Positions 8,471-18,500 of a stretch of DNA of 64,000 bases are shown in pieces. The notes below the pieces were generated by a model. That model saw only the letters and a list, made by a program, of their open reading frames with translations, made no database searches and was not told the DNA's origin. The stretch spans positions 1-64,000 of the forward strand of contig NZ_JBMLSD010000399.1 in NCBI RefSeq assembly GCF_049240685.1, read 5' to 3'. Numbering within the stretch: position 1 is the stretch's first letter; each line of letters opens with the position of its first letter. The position numbers and the translations under genes are program-made. Source of the stretch: Flectobacillus sp049240685 (lineage in GTDB: Bacteria; Bacteroidota; Bacteroidia; Cytophagales; Spirosomataceae).

Positions 8471-8505
8471 ACAAAAATGTGCTTGGGAATTGCTCCCCAA
8501 GCACA
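8471..8505 (-). terminator. Intrinsic terminator of the S41 peptidase gene
   Basis: On the minus strand TGTGCTTGGG and CCCAAGCACA form a perfect 10-bp stem followed by TTTTTGT, about 30 bp after the stop of the S41 peptidase gene. Confidence 0.85.
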
Positions 8506-8535
8506 CAAATTTACGAAATATTTATAGCCAGAATA

Positions 8536-10200
8536 CTATTTCTTTCCTTTCAAGATATTGTTATAGCGGTTCATATCGCCAAACAACTTGAGTGCAGCTT
8601 GTATTTCTGGGTCTTTGGCAAATGATTGTTCACGAGTACCTTTTTGTAAATAATAATGTACCACAATTTCTTGCTCCAAAGCTGTTTTGATTTCATCCTT
8701 AAACTTCATCATATCCGCTTCTTTGTTGTGTGAAAGTTTTGTGCGCAAGGCTTTCAATTGGTCAGCTACAGCGTCGTAATATCTTTCTTTTTTTGCAGAA
8801 GCTTCAAGTTCATTCAAGTCTTTTTCAGCCTGAGTGGTATAGTCAAACGTTTGCGTGGCTGCCCATTTAACAAAGTCTTGATATTCGGCATCACTCAAAG
8901 AAAATTCTTTGGCGGGCTTAATCGTTGGATGCTCAAAATGATATTTGATAGCATAATCAAATAAAATCAAACGCCCCGATAGTGACTGAGTAACCATAGC
9001 TGGTGTTGGTTTTTCGACTTCAATATCAGGTAAAATCCCACCACCATCATAAACAGTACGACCGCTACGAACTGTTTTGAAAGCTGTCATAAGCGAATCG
9101 GGTACTTTACCTACACTACCATCTGGGTTGCGGTGGCTGTAGTCAATCGCCTGAATACAACGACCACTTGGAATATAGTATTTGGCAGTAGTTACTTTGA
9201 GTTTGGTATTGTAAGGCAAATCACGTGTGATTTGAACCAAGCCTTTTCCATAACTTCTTTGTCCAATCAAAACGCCACGGTCGTAGTCTTGAATTACGCC
9301 AGCGACAATTTCGGCGGCTGAAGCACTTCGAGAGTTGGTCAGCACCGAAATAGGCATATCTACATCTACGGCCGCTTTTACTCCCGAATAGGTTTTATTC
9401 CATTCTTCTACTTTTCCTTTGGTTGAAACAATTTCAGAATCTTTTGGTAAGAAAATATTACAAATATCTACCGCCATATTTAGGAGACCACCAGGGTTTT
9501 CTCTCAGGTCAAGGATAAGTTTTTTCATACCTTTTTCCTTCAACTCGGCAAATGCTTGGCGAACTTCCTTGGCAGCTGTGGTATTAAAATCCTTGAGGTC
9601 GATATAGCCCACTTCGTCGTTGATCATACCGTAGTAGGTAACATTTTTCATTTTAACGACATCGCGCGTGACGCTAATTTCTTCTAGCTTATTGCTACCG
9701 TAGCGTTTTACGGTAAGTTTCACGACGGTTCCCGTTTGCCCTTTGATAAGTTTGCCTGGGTCGATTCCCTTTTTATTTAATTCGATACCATCTACTTTTA
9801 CAATTTCGTCACCAATACGCAAGCCTGATTTTTCGGCAGGAGTTCCTTCATCGATGGCCATTACAGTAATACGCCCCGAACGATTGCCCGTTACAATACC
9901 TATGCCATTGTACTTGCCAGTGGTCATGGTCATGTAGTCCTCAATATCGTCTTCGGCATAGAATACGGTATAGGGGTCAAATGACTTCAACATAGCGTCG
10001 ATAGACATTTTGATAGTGCGGTTTGGGTTGATTTCGTCTACATAATAACGATTCAACTCCTTAAAGAGCGTAGCATAAATATCAAGGTTTTTGGCAATTT
10101 CAAAGAAACGCTCTCCTTGGTCAGTAAATGAAGCGAGAGATAAGCTTCCAACAAGAGCAGAGGTTGCCAAAAGGGCTCGATAAGGTCGTTTTAATTTCAT
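8536..10200 (-). CDS. S41 family C-terminal processing peptidase with PDZ domain
   Basis: A 554-residue envelope protease of the CtpA/Prc type. An N-terminal hydrophobic segment (about 7-25) serves as signal or anchor. A PDZ domain (about 95-170, KSGLRIGDEIVKVDG) is followed by the S41 core with catalytic Ser294 in SRSASAAEIVAG and Lys319 in QRSYGKGLVQ, exactly 25 residues apart as in E. coli Prc. A charged helical C-terminal region (about 410-554) follows. It is likely monocistronic, with its own terminator downstream. The precise substrate cannot be told from sequence. Confidence 0.95.
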   Translation of the reverse strand: MKLKRPYRALLATSALVGSLSLASFTDQGERFFEIAKNLDIYATLFKELNRYYVDEINPNRTIKMSIDAMLKSFDPYTVFYAEDDIEDYMTMTTGKYNGIGIVTGNRSGRITVMAIDEGTPAEKSGLRIGDEIVKVDGIELNKKGIDPGKLIKGQTGTVVKLTVKRYGSNKLEEISVTRDVVKMKNVTYYGMINDEVGYIDLKDFNTTAAKEVRQAFAELKEKGMKKLILDLRENPGGLLNMAVDICNIFLPKDSEIVSTKGKVEEWNKTYSGVKAAVDVDMPISVLTNSRSASAAEIVAGVIQDYDRGVLIGQRSYGKGLVQITRDLPYNTKLKVTTAKYYIPSGRCIQAIDYSHRNPDGSVGKVPDSLMTAFKTVRSGRTVYDGGGILPDIEVEKPTPAMVTQSLSGRLILFDYAIKYHFEHPTIKPAKEFSLSDAEYQDFVKWAATQTFDYTTQAEKDLNELEASAKKERYYDAVADQLKALRTKLSHNKEADMMKFKDEIKTALEQEIVVHYYLQKGTREQSFAKDPEIQAALKLFGDMNRYNNILKGKK

Positions 10201-10299
10201 AATAGGATTAATTCAGCTTTCTACACGAATAAGAATATAACGAAGCTAAAGCGATTGTGTTATTTTGTATAACAAAAAACTTAAGTAACTAGGCAAAAC

Positions 10300-10388
10300 T
10301 GGATAATTATGCGCTAGTCTGTAAGCTTAGGCATTAGGTAAGTACAGCTTTTAGCTTAGGGCATATTGCTTAAAGCATATTGCGGATA
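10300..10388. repeat. Degenerate AGGCATTAGG-type repeat
   Basis: A diverged single copy of the dispersed family: TTAGGCATTAGGTAAG followed by TTAGCTTAGGGCATATTGCTTAAAGC. It lies between rnpA and the S41 peptidase gene, both on the minus strand. Confidence 0.4.
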
Positions 10389-10391
10389 AGA

Positions 10392-10790
10392 TTACATTTT
10401 ATACAAAATACTCTTCATCGACTTTTCGATTTTAGCGAAGTCTTCGATTTTTTTACCAATATACACAAAAGCGATGGATGCTGGTAAAGGGGCGTCCTTT
10501 TTTTGAAGCAGGATAGATTTGTTGAGACGATATGCCTCTCGGGTGCGACGTTTGACTAAGTTGCGGTCGACAGCATGTTTAAAGTAGCGCTTAGATACAG
10601 AGATAAGCATCTGAGGGAGTGTAGGTTCTGTATTTTCGCTAGATGATTCTTGTAGAAAATAAGAAACACGAAAAGGGTAGAGAAACACCGATTTGGTGTT
10701 TTCACTACCCTTGTCAAAGAGGGAACCAATTACCTTCTTACTGGAAAGTCGTTCAGATTTCTTTAAAGTTGCTTTCATGCAAAGTCTCAT
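10392..10790 (-). CDS. rnpA: Ribonuclease P protein component
   Basis: The small basic protein subunit of RNase P, which supports 5' maturation of tRNAs. The RNR-type motif is clear in SKRYFKHAVDRNLVKRRTREAYR (about 66-88), and SSKKVIGSLFDKG near the N-terminus also fits. Two starts are possible: ATG at 10790 (132 aa) or ATG at 10778, giving MKATLKKSERL (128 aa), which resembles homologues better. It follows rpmH by about 70 bp, the conserved rpmH-rnpA order. Confidence 0.92.
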   Translation of the reverse strand: MRLCMKATLKKSERLSSKKVIGSLFDKGSENTKSVFLYPFRVSYFLQESSSENTEPTLPQMLISVSKRYFKHAVDRNLVKRRTREAYRLNKSILLQKKDAPLPASIAFVYIGKKIEDFAKIEKSMKSILYKM

Positions 10791-10862
10791 GTAAGTGTCT
10801 CTGGAATCGCGTTGAGCAACTGTTCACACGATACTTGAAACACGAAACGCAGAAACTTTGTA

Positions 10863-11018
10863 TTATTTACCTCTCTTCTCGTCTGAAACTGTCAATTTGT
10901 GTCTTCCTCTTGCACGGCGAGCTGCCAATACACGGCGACCATTTGCAGTTGACATTCTTTCACGGAATCCGTGCTTGTTTTTTCTCTTTCTTACCGATGG
11001 TTGAAACGTTCTTTTCAT
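10863..11018 (-). CDS. rpmH: 50S ribosomal protein L34
   Basis: A 51-residue protein starting MKRTFQPSVRKRKNKHGFRE and continuing with RMSTANGRRVLAARRARGRH, ending KRGK. This is unmistakable L34 of the large ribosomal subunit. It precedes rnpA in the same direction and is driven by a canonical promoter about 140 bp upstream, leaving a leader of roughly 130 nt. Confidence 0.97.
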   Translation of the reverse strand: MKRTFQPSVRKRKNKHGFRERMSTANGRRVLAARRARGRHKLTVSDEKRGK

Positions 11019-11157
11019 TGCTATTGAAAATTGAAATGCCTTTTACAATATGAACTGACTGATTTTCAGAGATATTTTGAAAAATTATCAAAGGATGTCT
11101 GAAGTATCAGTGAAAATTTTCAAAATACAAAAATCTTTTGCCCCGAAATTAGGACTG

Positions 11158-11188
11158 CAAAGGTACTCAATTATTTTTTAATTGCAAA
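11158..11188 (-). promoter_or_regulatory. Canonical Bacteroidota promoter for rpmH-rnpA
   Basis: On the minus strand TTTG (11185-11188) and TACCTTTG (11158-11165) are separated by exactly 19 bp, a perfect match to TTTG-N19-TAnnTTTG. The spacer contains the short palindrome CAATTA...TAATTG. Transcription should start near 11151. Confidence 0.8.
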
Positions 11189-11236
11189 CTACTTTTACAA
11201 AAGATTCTAAATGCTTGGAGGTTGATTATGAGTTAC

Positions 11237-11267
11237 TTTGGATTCTTTGTGAATAATAGTACCTTGC
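11237..11267 (+). promoter_or_regulatory. Probable promoter of the M61 peptidase gene
   Basis: TTTG (11237-11240), 19-bp spacer, then TACCTTGC (11260-11267), matching six of eight bases of the consensus region. It is divergent from the rpmH promoter, 50 bp away. Confidence 0.5.
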
Positions 11268-11290
11268 GGCTTTAGCTATATCAATAAAAT

Positions 11291-12742
11291 ATGAGATACA
11301 AAATTTATGCAGAAAATCCACAAAACCATTTCTTAACCATAGAATTGGAGGTGGAGAATATTACATCTGACCGTATAAAAATTCAATTACCTGCTTGGCG
11401 TCCGGGACGTTATGAGCTTCAGAATTTTGCTAAAAATATTCAGCAGTTCGAAATTTTTGACGAACATCAAAACCCCGTAGAGTTTCATAAAGTAAACAAA
11501 GATCGCTGGAAAGTCTATACCAAAAATATATCTAAATTGACCGTAAGGTTACGCTATTACGCTTATATCCAGCATCCAAAAGGTATCTTTGCCAATGCGG
11601 GAAGTTCATACCTAGACGAAAATACGATGTATGTCAACTTCGTCAACTGTTTGCCTTATGTAAGCGGACGCATGCACGAGCCTTGTACGGTAGAGCTTGG
11701 AATAGCCGATGAGTATAAAATTGCTTGTGGAATGCCGATTGAAGGAAAAACTTTATTGGCACAAGATTATTATCAGTTGGTAGATTCTCCAATGTTAGCG
11801 AGTCCTTATCTGCAATGTGAAACATACAAAGCAGCAGGTATCGATTTTTATGTGTGGTTCTTAGGAAATTATCAACCCAACTGGGCGCAGCTTCTGCCCG
11901 ACTTTATTCGTTTTTCTGAAAAGCAGATTGATGTTATGGGCGATTTTCCTGAAAAAGACTACCATTTTATCAACTGGATATTGCCGGTGGCCTTCTATCA
12001 TGGTGTTGAGCATCGTAATTCAACTATGATTGTATTGGGTCCTGATACTGAGGGCGACGGTCTGTATACCGATTTATTAGGCGTAAGTTCTCATGAACTG
12101 TACCACGCTTGGAATATTTGTAAGATTCGTCCAATGGAAATGATGCCTTATGATTTTACCAAAGAAAATTATTTTCCAACAGGCTTTGTGGCAGAGGGTG
12201 TAACGACGTATTTAGGAGATGTTTTCTTAAAACAGTCAGGCGTATTTAGTCTCGATGCCTATTTAAAGGAATTTACAACTACTATTCGCCGCCATTTTGA
12301 AGAAGATGGACTATCACCTATGTCGTTAGTAGAGGCTTCGTTTGACTTGTGGCTTGATGGTTATGTACCTTCTATTCCTAATCGTCGTGTATCAATTTAT
12401 AACAAAGGAGCTGTTGTTGCCTTTTTATTGGATGGATTGATTCGTGAAGCAACGCAACATGAAAAATCTATTCATGATGTTATGCGATTGATGTGGGAAA
12501 ATTTCGGGGAGTCTGGTTTGGGATATTCTTTAAATGATTATAAAAAACTAGCTGAAGAGGTATTAGGAGGTAGTTTGGATACCTATTTTGCCGAGTGCAT
12601 TACAGGAAATCTTCCTTTGCAAGAACAAGTAAAAGCACGCTTGGCATGGTACGGAATCGAGGCTAGTTTTGACGAAAACCTTCGTCTAAGTATCGGTCAG
12701 ATAGATCAGGAGAATGAGAATTTACGTAATTGGTTGGGCTAA
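11291..12742 (+). CDS. M61 family metallopeptidase (glycyl aminopeptidase-like)
   Basis: A 483-residue zinc peptidase of the M61 family. The zinc motif HELYH (His268, Glu269, His272) has the distal ligand Glu302 in VAEGVTTYLGD, and the upstream GVEHRNS (238-244) is the conserved family loop. The N-terminal half is the beta-rich M61 N domain with PAWRPGRYELQNFAKNI (34-50). No signal peptide is visible, so it appears cytoplasmic. It is shorter than the usual 580-620 residues because the C-terminal PDZ domain is missing; the ORF ends cleanly, so this looks like a natural short form. Confidence 0.9.
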   Translation: MRYKIYAENPQNHFLTIELEVENITSDRIKIQLPAWRPGRYELQNFAKNIQQFEIFDEHQNPVEFHKVNKDRWKVYTKNISKLTVRLRYYAYIQHPKGIFANAGSSYLDENTMYVNFVNCLPYVSGRMHEPCTVELGIADEYKIACGMPIEGKTLLAQDYYQLVDSPMLASPYLQCETYKAAGIDFYVWFLGNYQPNWAQLLPDFIRFSEKQIDVMGDFPEKDYHFINWILPVAFYHGVEHRNSTMIVLGPDTEGDGLYTDLLGVSSHELYHAWNICKIRPMEMMPYDFTKENYFPTGFVAEGVTTYLGDVFLKQSGVFSLDAYLKEFTTTIRRHFEEDGLSPMSLVEASFDLWLDGYVPSIPNRRVSIYNKGAVVAFLLDGLIREATQHEKSIHDVMRLMWENFGESGLGYSLNDYKKLAEEVLGGSLDTYFAECITGNLPLQEQVKARLAWYGIEASFDENLRLSIGQIDQENENLRNWLG

Positions 12743-12765
12743 AGGCTAGTTGTGGTGTAACTTTG
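12733..12765 (+). promoter_or_regulatory. Possible promoter of the M20 amidohydrolase gene
   Basis: GTTG (12733-12736) and an exact TAACTTTG -7 box (12758-12765) separated by 21 bp. It overlaps the end of the M61 gene and would start transcription near 12772, about 45 nt before the M20 ATG. Confidence 0.45.
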
Positions 12766-12817
12766 CTACCTAATTTGGTCAAAGAAAGACCTTTTGCTAC
12801 TCGAAATATTTAGAAAA

Positions 12818-14002
12818 ATGAAAGATAAAATTAAACAATTAGCTGCATCCATGGCGGGTGAGTTTGTGGCCAATCGTCGTTATTTGCACACAAACCCTGA
12901 GCTTTCGTTCCAAGAATTTAATACACAAAAATACGTAGCCGAGCAGCTCAAGTCGATGGGGATTACTCCTACCGAAATTGCTAACACGGGCTTGGTAGCA
13001 ACTATCGAAGGGCGCAATCCTGATAAAAAAGTGGTGGCTTTGCGTGCGGATATGGATGCTTTGCCGATTGTTGAAGCCAATGACGTACCTTATAAATCAC
13101 AAAATCCTGGCGTTATGCACGCTTGCGGGCACGATGTGCACACGGCGTCTTTATTGGGAACTTCAAGAATTTTGAGTCAACTCAAAAATGATTTTGAAGG
13201 AACCGTAAAATTGGTATTCCAACCTGCTGAAGAAAAAGCCCCAGGTGGTGCTAGCATTATGATTGAGCAAGGTGCATTACAAAATCCAGCTCCTCACAAA
13301 ATGCTAGGACAGCACGTAGCGCCTAATATTCCTGTAGGAAAAATCGGTTTCCGTGAAGGAATGTACATGGCTTCGGCAGATGAGTTATACTTAACTGTAA
13401 AAGGAAAAGGTGGACATGGTGCTATGCCTGAAAACTGTATAGACCCTGTTTTGATTGCTTCACATATCATTGTGTCGATGCAACAAATCATTTCTCGTAA
13501 CCGTAATCCTCGCTATCCTTCGGTTTTGACTTTTGGAAAGGTAATTGCCAATGGAGCAACCAACGTTATTCCAAATGAGGTATATATCGAAGGTACTTTT
13601 AGAGCAATGGACGAGCAATGGCGTGCTGAAGGTTTGGAAAAAATCAGAAAAATTGCCGAGCTAACTGCTGAAGCTATGGGTGGAACGTGTGAGGTATTTA
13701 TCCAAAAAGGATATCCTTTCTTAAAAAATGAACCAGAATTGACACGTCGTATGAAAGGCGCAGCGATTGATTATATGGGTCAAGAAAATGTGATTGATTT
13801 GGATATTTGGTTAGCAGCTGAAGATTTTGCTTTCTATACACATCATGTAGATGCTTGTTTTTACCGTTTAGGAACTCGCAACGAGGAAAGAGGAATTATC
13901 TCAGGAGTACATACGCCAACGTTTGATATTGATGAAAATGCACTAGAAATTGGCGCTGGCTTAATGAGCTGGTTGACCGTTCAAGAGTTACAGACCTTGT
14001 AA
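12818..14002 (+). CDS. M20D-type amidohydrolase
   Basis: A 394-residue di-zinc hydrolase of the hippurate / N-acyl amino acid amidohydrolase group. Metal-binding HACGHDVHT (His101, Cys103, His105, His108) and the catalytic QPAEEKAPGG are present, as is the lid-domain KGKGGHGAMP. ATG at 12818 (MKDKIKQLAAS) is used; an in-frame TTG at 12794 would add eight residues without benefit. It lies downstream of the M61 peptidase in the same direction, so both may work in peptide or acyl-amino-acid turnover. The exact substrate is not predictable. Confidence 0.93.
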   Translation: MKDKIKQLAASMAGEFVANRRYLHTNPELSFQEFNTQKYVAEQLKSMGITPTEIANTGLVATIEGRNPDKKVVALRADMDALPIVEANDVPYKSQNPGVMHACGHDVHTASLLGTSRILSQLKNDFEGTVKLVFQPAEEKAPGGASIMIEQGALQNPAPHKMLGQHVAPNIPVGKIGFREGMYMASADELYLTVKGKGGHGAMPENCIDPVLIASHIIVSMQQIISRNRNPRYPSVLTFGKVIANGATNVIPNEVYIEGTFRAMDEQWRAEGLEKIRKIAELTAEAMGGTCEVFIQKGYPFLKNEPELTRRMKGAAIDYMGQENVIDLDIWLAAEDFAFYTHHVDACFYRLGTRNEERGIISGVHTPTFDIDENALEIGAGLMSWLTVQELQTL

Positions 14003-14031
14003 GCTATAATTTTCTCAAATATAACTATATG

Positions 14032-14071
14032 AATATCGGGTAGAGTGTATAACTTTACCCGATATTTTTTT
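14032..14071 (+). terminator. Intrinsic terminator of the M20 gene
   Basis: AATATCGGGTA and TACCCGATATT are perfect 11-base arms followed by a T run, 30 bp after the stop. Confidence 0.88.
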
Positions 14072-14093
14072 AGATACCCGATTCCTAAATAAG

Positions 14094-14250
14094 ACTGTAC
14101 GAAGGATTATAAAAACTGTTTATTTCGGATATCGGATGTTGGATTTCGGAAGTGTAAGTACATATATTTTGTAAAAAATAAAGACATATCTCTCATATTT
14201 CCGAAATCAAAAATCCCAAATCTGCAAAAGTTTGAAATCCTTCGTACAGT
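14094..14250. mobile_element. MITE-like element (157 bp), copy 1
   Basis: Perfect 15-bp terminal inverted repeats ACTGTACGAAGGATT (14094-14108) and AATCCTTCGTACAGT (14236-14250) enclose nested inverted arms GATTTCGGAA / TTCCGAAATC. The interior GTTTATTTCGGATATCGGAT (from about 14118) is nearly identical, in opposite orientation, to 32112-32265. It has no coding capacity. No clear target-site duplication is seen. The classification as a miniature inverted-repeat element is my inference. Confidence 0.65.
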
Positions 14251-14264
14251 ACTAAGTCCTAAAC

Positions 14265-14675
14265 ATGGATTCTATGAAAAAATTCATACTCTTTAGCTTC
14301 ATTTTTGGCGTATTTGCCTGCAAAAGTATTCCCAAAGAACAAGAAATTATCGTTGGTTCGGGTGGTGGATTTGCCAACTTATGGCAATCATATACACTTA
14401 AGCCTTCAGGAGAAATTCTTTATCGAACCAATAAAAGCGACTCGGTAAAGCTTATTCAGAAGCTGACAATAGCTCAAACCAAAAAAATATTCAAGGCTGT
14501 ACAAGGGCTTCATCTGGATAGTTTGTCACAGAGTGAGACGGGTAATATGAACCATTATCTTGTTTTTTCGGAGGGTAAAAAGTTTTCCTATAAAACCCAA
14601 TGGGCAAATTCTAAGAATGTCAATGATTCTATCAAAATGGTTTATCAGTCTATTTTAGAGAAAATCAAAAAATAG
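14265..14675 (+). CDS. Hypothetical lipoprotein
   Basis: A 136-residue protein with a lipoprotein signal: MKKFILFSFIFGVFAC then KS, lipidated cysteine 19 from the first ATG or 16 from the second ATG at 14274, which makes the more typical signal. The mature part is small, polar and rich in Ser and Lys (KPSGEILYRTNKSDSVKLIQ). I do not recognise the family. It lies between the MITE-like element and a methyltransferase gene in the same direction. Confidence 0.7.
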   Translation: MDSMKKFILFSFIFGVFACKSIPKEQEIIVGSGGGFANLWQSYTLKPSGEILYRTNKSDSVKLIQKLTIAQTKKIFKAVQGLHLDSLSQSETGNMNHYLVFSEGKKFSYKTQWANSKNVNDSIKMVYQSILEKIKK

Positions 14676-14730
14676 AAATCAGGCTTGAAAATAGATATAT
14701 CCTTTTCACAATCTCAATTGCTTTTTGTTT

Positions 14731-15483
14731 ATGCTTCCCAAAGACAGATTTTCGACACAAGCCAACTTATATGCCCAGTTTCGCCCGACTTATCCACAAG
14801 AGCTTTATGATTTTATCTTCCAACATGTGGATAAGTTCGAAAATGCTTGGGATTGTGCCACGGGTAATGGTCAAGTGGCAAGAGTTTTAGCTCAAAACTT
14901 TCAACAAGTCGAAGCTACAGATATTAGTCAAAAGCAGTTAGATAATGCTTTTCAGGCTAGCAATATTCATTATCAAATTTCACAGGCCGAAAAAACACCT
15001 TTTGCAAATGCAACATTTGATTTAATCACAGTAGGACAAGCCATTCACTGGTTTAATTTTGATGCCTTTTACCAAGAAATCAAACGCATTGCAAAGCCTA
15101 AGGCCCTATTGGCTTTTTGGGGATATGGCACCTTGTTGATAGAAGACTATGAAAACCTGCATCAAGATTTTCAACATTTTTATCAGGAGCAAATTGGCTC
15201 ATACTGGGATGGTGAACGTGGTCATATCGACCAAAAATACACAACAATTCCTTTTCCTTTTGAATCTATTCCAACGCCTGAGTTTTCGATGCAATATTTT
15301 TGGAATTTTAACCAGTTGGAAGGGTATCTAAATACATGGTCGAGCGTCCAAAGATATATTCAAGAAAATGGAAGCAATCCTGTGACGCCGTTTATACAAC
15401 AATGCAGAGAGAAATACGCTGAGGATTTGACCTTTCAAGTAAACTTTCCGATATTCTTAAAAGCAGGAAAAATTGAGCGATAA
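14731..15483 (+). CDS. SAM-dependent methyltransferase (class I)
   Basis: A 250-residue class I methyltransferase. The SAM-binding motif I is AWDCATGNGQVARVLA (about 39-54), followed by VEATDISQKQL and the post-motif FDLITVGQAIHWFNFDAFYQ. It resembles the trans-aconitate / UbiE-like group annotated only generally, and the substrate is unknown. ATG at 14731 (MLPKDRFSTQANLY) is preferred over the TTG two codons earlier. It is probably cytoplasmic. Confidence 0.87.
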   Translation: MLPKDRFSTQANLYAQFRPTYPQELYDFIFQHVDKFENAWDCATGNGQVARVLAQNFQQVEATDISQKQLDNAFQASNIHYQISQAEKTPFANATFDLITVGQAIHWFNFDAFYQEIKRIAKPKALLAFWGYGTLLIEDYENLHQDFQHFYQEQIGSYWDGERGHIDQKYTTIPFPFESIPTPEFSMQYFWNFNQLEGYLNTWSSVQRYIQENGSNPVTPFIQQCREKYAEDLTFQVNFPIFLKAGKIER

Positions 15484-15556
15484 AAAGTAATAGCGTTTAT
15501 ATGTTTGTCTGTGTTTCAACAAATACCGCCTGTTAGTCTGTTAATTCTTTTGTCTT

Positions 15557-18500
15557 ATGAAAAAAACTTTACTCTTCATTGCCTTGCTCGGATGTGTGTC
15601 TGTGGTACAAGCGCAAAAAACTTTCAAACAAAAATCTAAATCTGGACAAGGTACAAGTCCTAATTTGCCCACTGTTGATTTTTCAAAAAGCACAGAACCT
15701 TCTTCTTTTTCTCGTTATAATTTTCAGTATTCGAATAGTATTTTTCGAGAAAATTTGATGGCAAAAAAAGACGGTCTAAGTATTTCGAGAGATGAAAATG
15801 GTATGCCATCGTTTATCGTGGGTAAACCTAAAAATCTTTCTTCTAATACGACAACCAAAGCAGGACGCTCATCTGAAGCCTCGGCGGCTTATAGCTATTT
15901 ATCGGCTGTTCAAAAATATTTACATCTCAAGAATGTAGAAGAGGAATTTGATGTAAATCAGATTGAGAATGACAATCTTAATCAAACCCATATTCGTGTG
16001 CAACAGATGTACAAGGGCGTTCCTGTGTATGGTGCTCAAATTATGTTGCATACCAAAGACGATGCCGTGGATGTTATGAATGGTAAGCTTTATCCAACAC
16101 CTAGTTTGGCCTCGACCGAACCTAGTATGGGGACAGAGCAAATTGCTTCGGTGGCTCTTCAGGATGTTCAGCAACAAACCAAATTGCGTACCTTGAGTTT
16201 TGCCGAAAAAGCCATGCTGAAATATGAAAAGCCTCAGTCAAAGCTTTTTGTTTATCATAAAAATGAATCAGTAAACGACCAGCATTTGGCCTACGAAGTA
16301 GTGGTTCGTCCTAATTTTTTGGAAAGATGGATTTATATGATAGATGCCAATTCGGGCGAAATTTTAGATAGATATAGCTATACCTGTACGCTCGACGGCC
16401 CACAAAAAGCCAATGCCGTAGATTTGAATGGTAAAACTCGTTCTATCAACACCTATTTGGTTGGTTCAAATTACTATATGATTGATGCCTCAAAAAGTAT
16501 GTACAGAGGAGGCACAATCAATGTCGAAAACCCACAAGGTGTTATCTGGACACTCAACGCAGCAGGCTCGTCTGTTGATGATGTAACTGTACGTCAGGTA
16601 TCTTCTACTAATAATACTTGGGGAAATACAGAATCTGTTTCGGCACATTATAATGCTAGTTTGGCCTATGATTATTATGAAAAAACATTTGGTAGAAAAT
16701 CCTTAAATGGCAAAGGTGGTAGTATTATTTCCCTAATCAACTTGACTGATGAAGATGGCAAAGCAATGGACAATGCTTTTTGGAATGGTGAATTTATGGG
16801 ATATGGCAGAGGAGCAACGATGTTTAAACCCTTGGCAGGCGGACTTGACGTAGCTGGACATGAAATGACTCACGGAGTAGTAGAAAATACAGCCAACTTA
16901 GTATACCGTGGACAATCTGGGGCGATTAATGAATCGATGGCAGATATTTTCGGAGCCATGATTGACCGTGATGATTGGTTTATGGGCGAAGATGTAGTTA
17001 AAGGCTCAAAGCCCTTAAGAGATTTATCAAACCCTAATCAAGGAGGTACGAGCTTGCGAGATGATGGTTTTCAGCCTGCCAGCATGAACCAATATTATAC
17101 GGGTTCAGAAGATAATTATGGGGTGCATATCAACTCAGGAATTGTCAATTATGCGTATTATCGCTTTGCAACATCTATTAATTCTAAGGAAAAAGCAGAA
17201 GCTGTATATTATCGTACCTTGACAAAATACTTGACCAGTAGCTCAAAATTCCTTGATTTGCGTCGAGCTGTTATTCAGTCGGCCACAGATTTATATGGAA
17301 CAAATAGTACCGAAGTAAATGCCGCTAAAAGTGCTTTCGATGCCGTAGGTATTACCGATTCAAACCCACCAAATACAACACCAAATACAGGAACTACAAC
17401 ACCTGTGCCAGCGCCATCCAATGACGTTCCTACTAAAAAAGGTTCTTCATTTATCTTAAGTTATGACCCTAAAGACAAGTCATTGTACGTGTTGGATACA
17501 GTTGTAAATACAAGTACGTATGTTTTGATTGCGAAAAATATTGAACTAAAAAATAAACCAAGTGTTACCGATGATGGCAAATATGCTTATTTCGTAAAAC
17601 AAGATAATGGGATATATCGCATAGATTTGAGTACCGTAAAAACATTTTCTCCTAACGACCAAAGCTCAACCATCAAACAAGAACTTATTTCGTCTGCTGG
17701 TTGGGACAATGTGGCAGTTTCGAAAGATGGTAAGCGCTTGGCGGCTATTACTACTAAAGTCGATACCAGTATTTATGTTTATGACCTTAGTGCTTCAGGA
17801 AGCACTATTCCTGGGCGTAAGTTTAGGTTGTATAATCCAACCTATTCGGGTGTAAAAACAGGACAAGTACTTTATGCCGATTCGTTTGAATGGGATTATG
17901 ATGGCGAAAACTTAGTTTATGATGCCTTTAACCAGTATAAAACTGCTACTAATTCTAAAATCGAATATTGGGATGTAGGTTTTATCAATGTTTGGAGTAA
18001 TCAAAAAAATACCTTCGGGACAGGCGTTGTCAATAAACTCATCAACGATTTAGTAGAAGGAGAAAACGTTGGTAGCCCTACTTTTTCTAAAAACTCTACC
18101 AATATGTTGGCTTTTGATTATTTCTATTCAGATAGCCAAGGTGATGATTACGCCGTTTTGGGAGTTAACTTATCTCGTCCTTCCGATTTACAGATTACGG
18201 CTATCAATAATACCATTGGCTATCCAGAGTTTTCAAGAAGCGATGACTATGTAATTTTTAATGCCTTTGATGCGAAAACTGGACAAGAGAATACGGATAT
18301 TATTCAATTAGATAAAAACGACAAACGTGTAGGTATTGCATCTACGCAAAAGACGTTAACACAAGAATCCTCTTTTGCTGTTTGGTACACAAACGTGGCT
18401 CGTACTTTACCTCAAAAGAAATCTCAAACTCTGACCATTACCAAAGTTCCAGACAAAACCGTTGGCGACGCTGCCTTTACTATTACAGCAAGTTCTAATT

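Noticed and set aside
10643..11053. 136-codon plus-strand frame
   Set aside because: Antisense to rnpA and rpmH, both certain genes.
15920..16177. 85-codon minus-strand frame
   Set aside because: Antisense to the M4 peptidase propeptide region, with no supporting signals.
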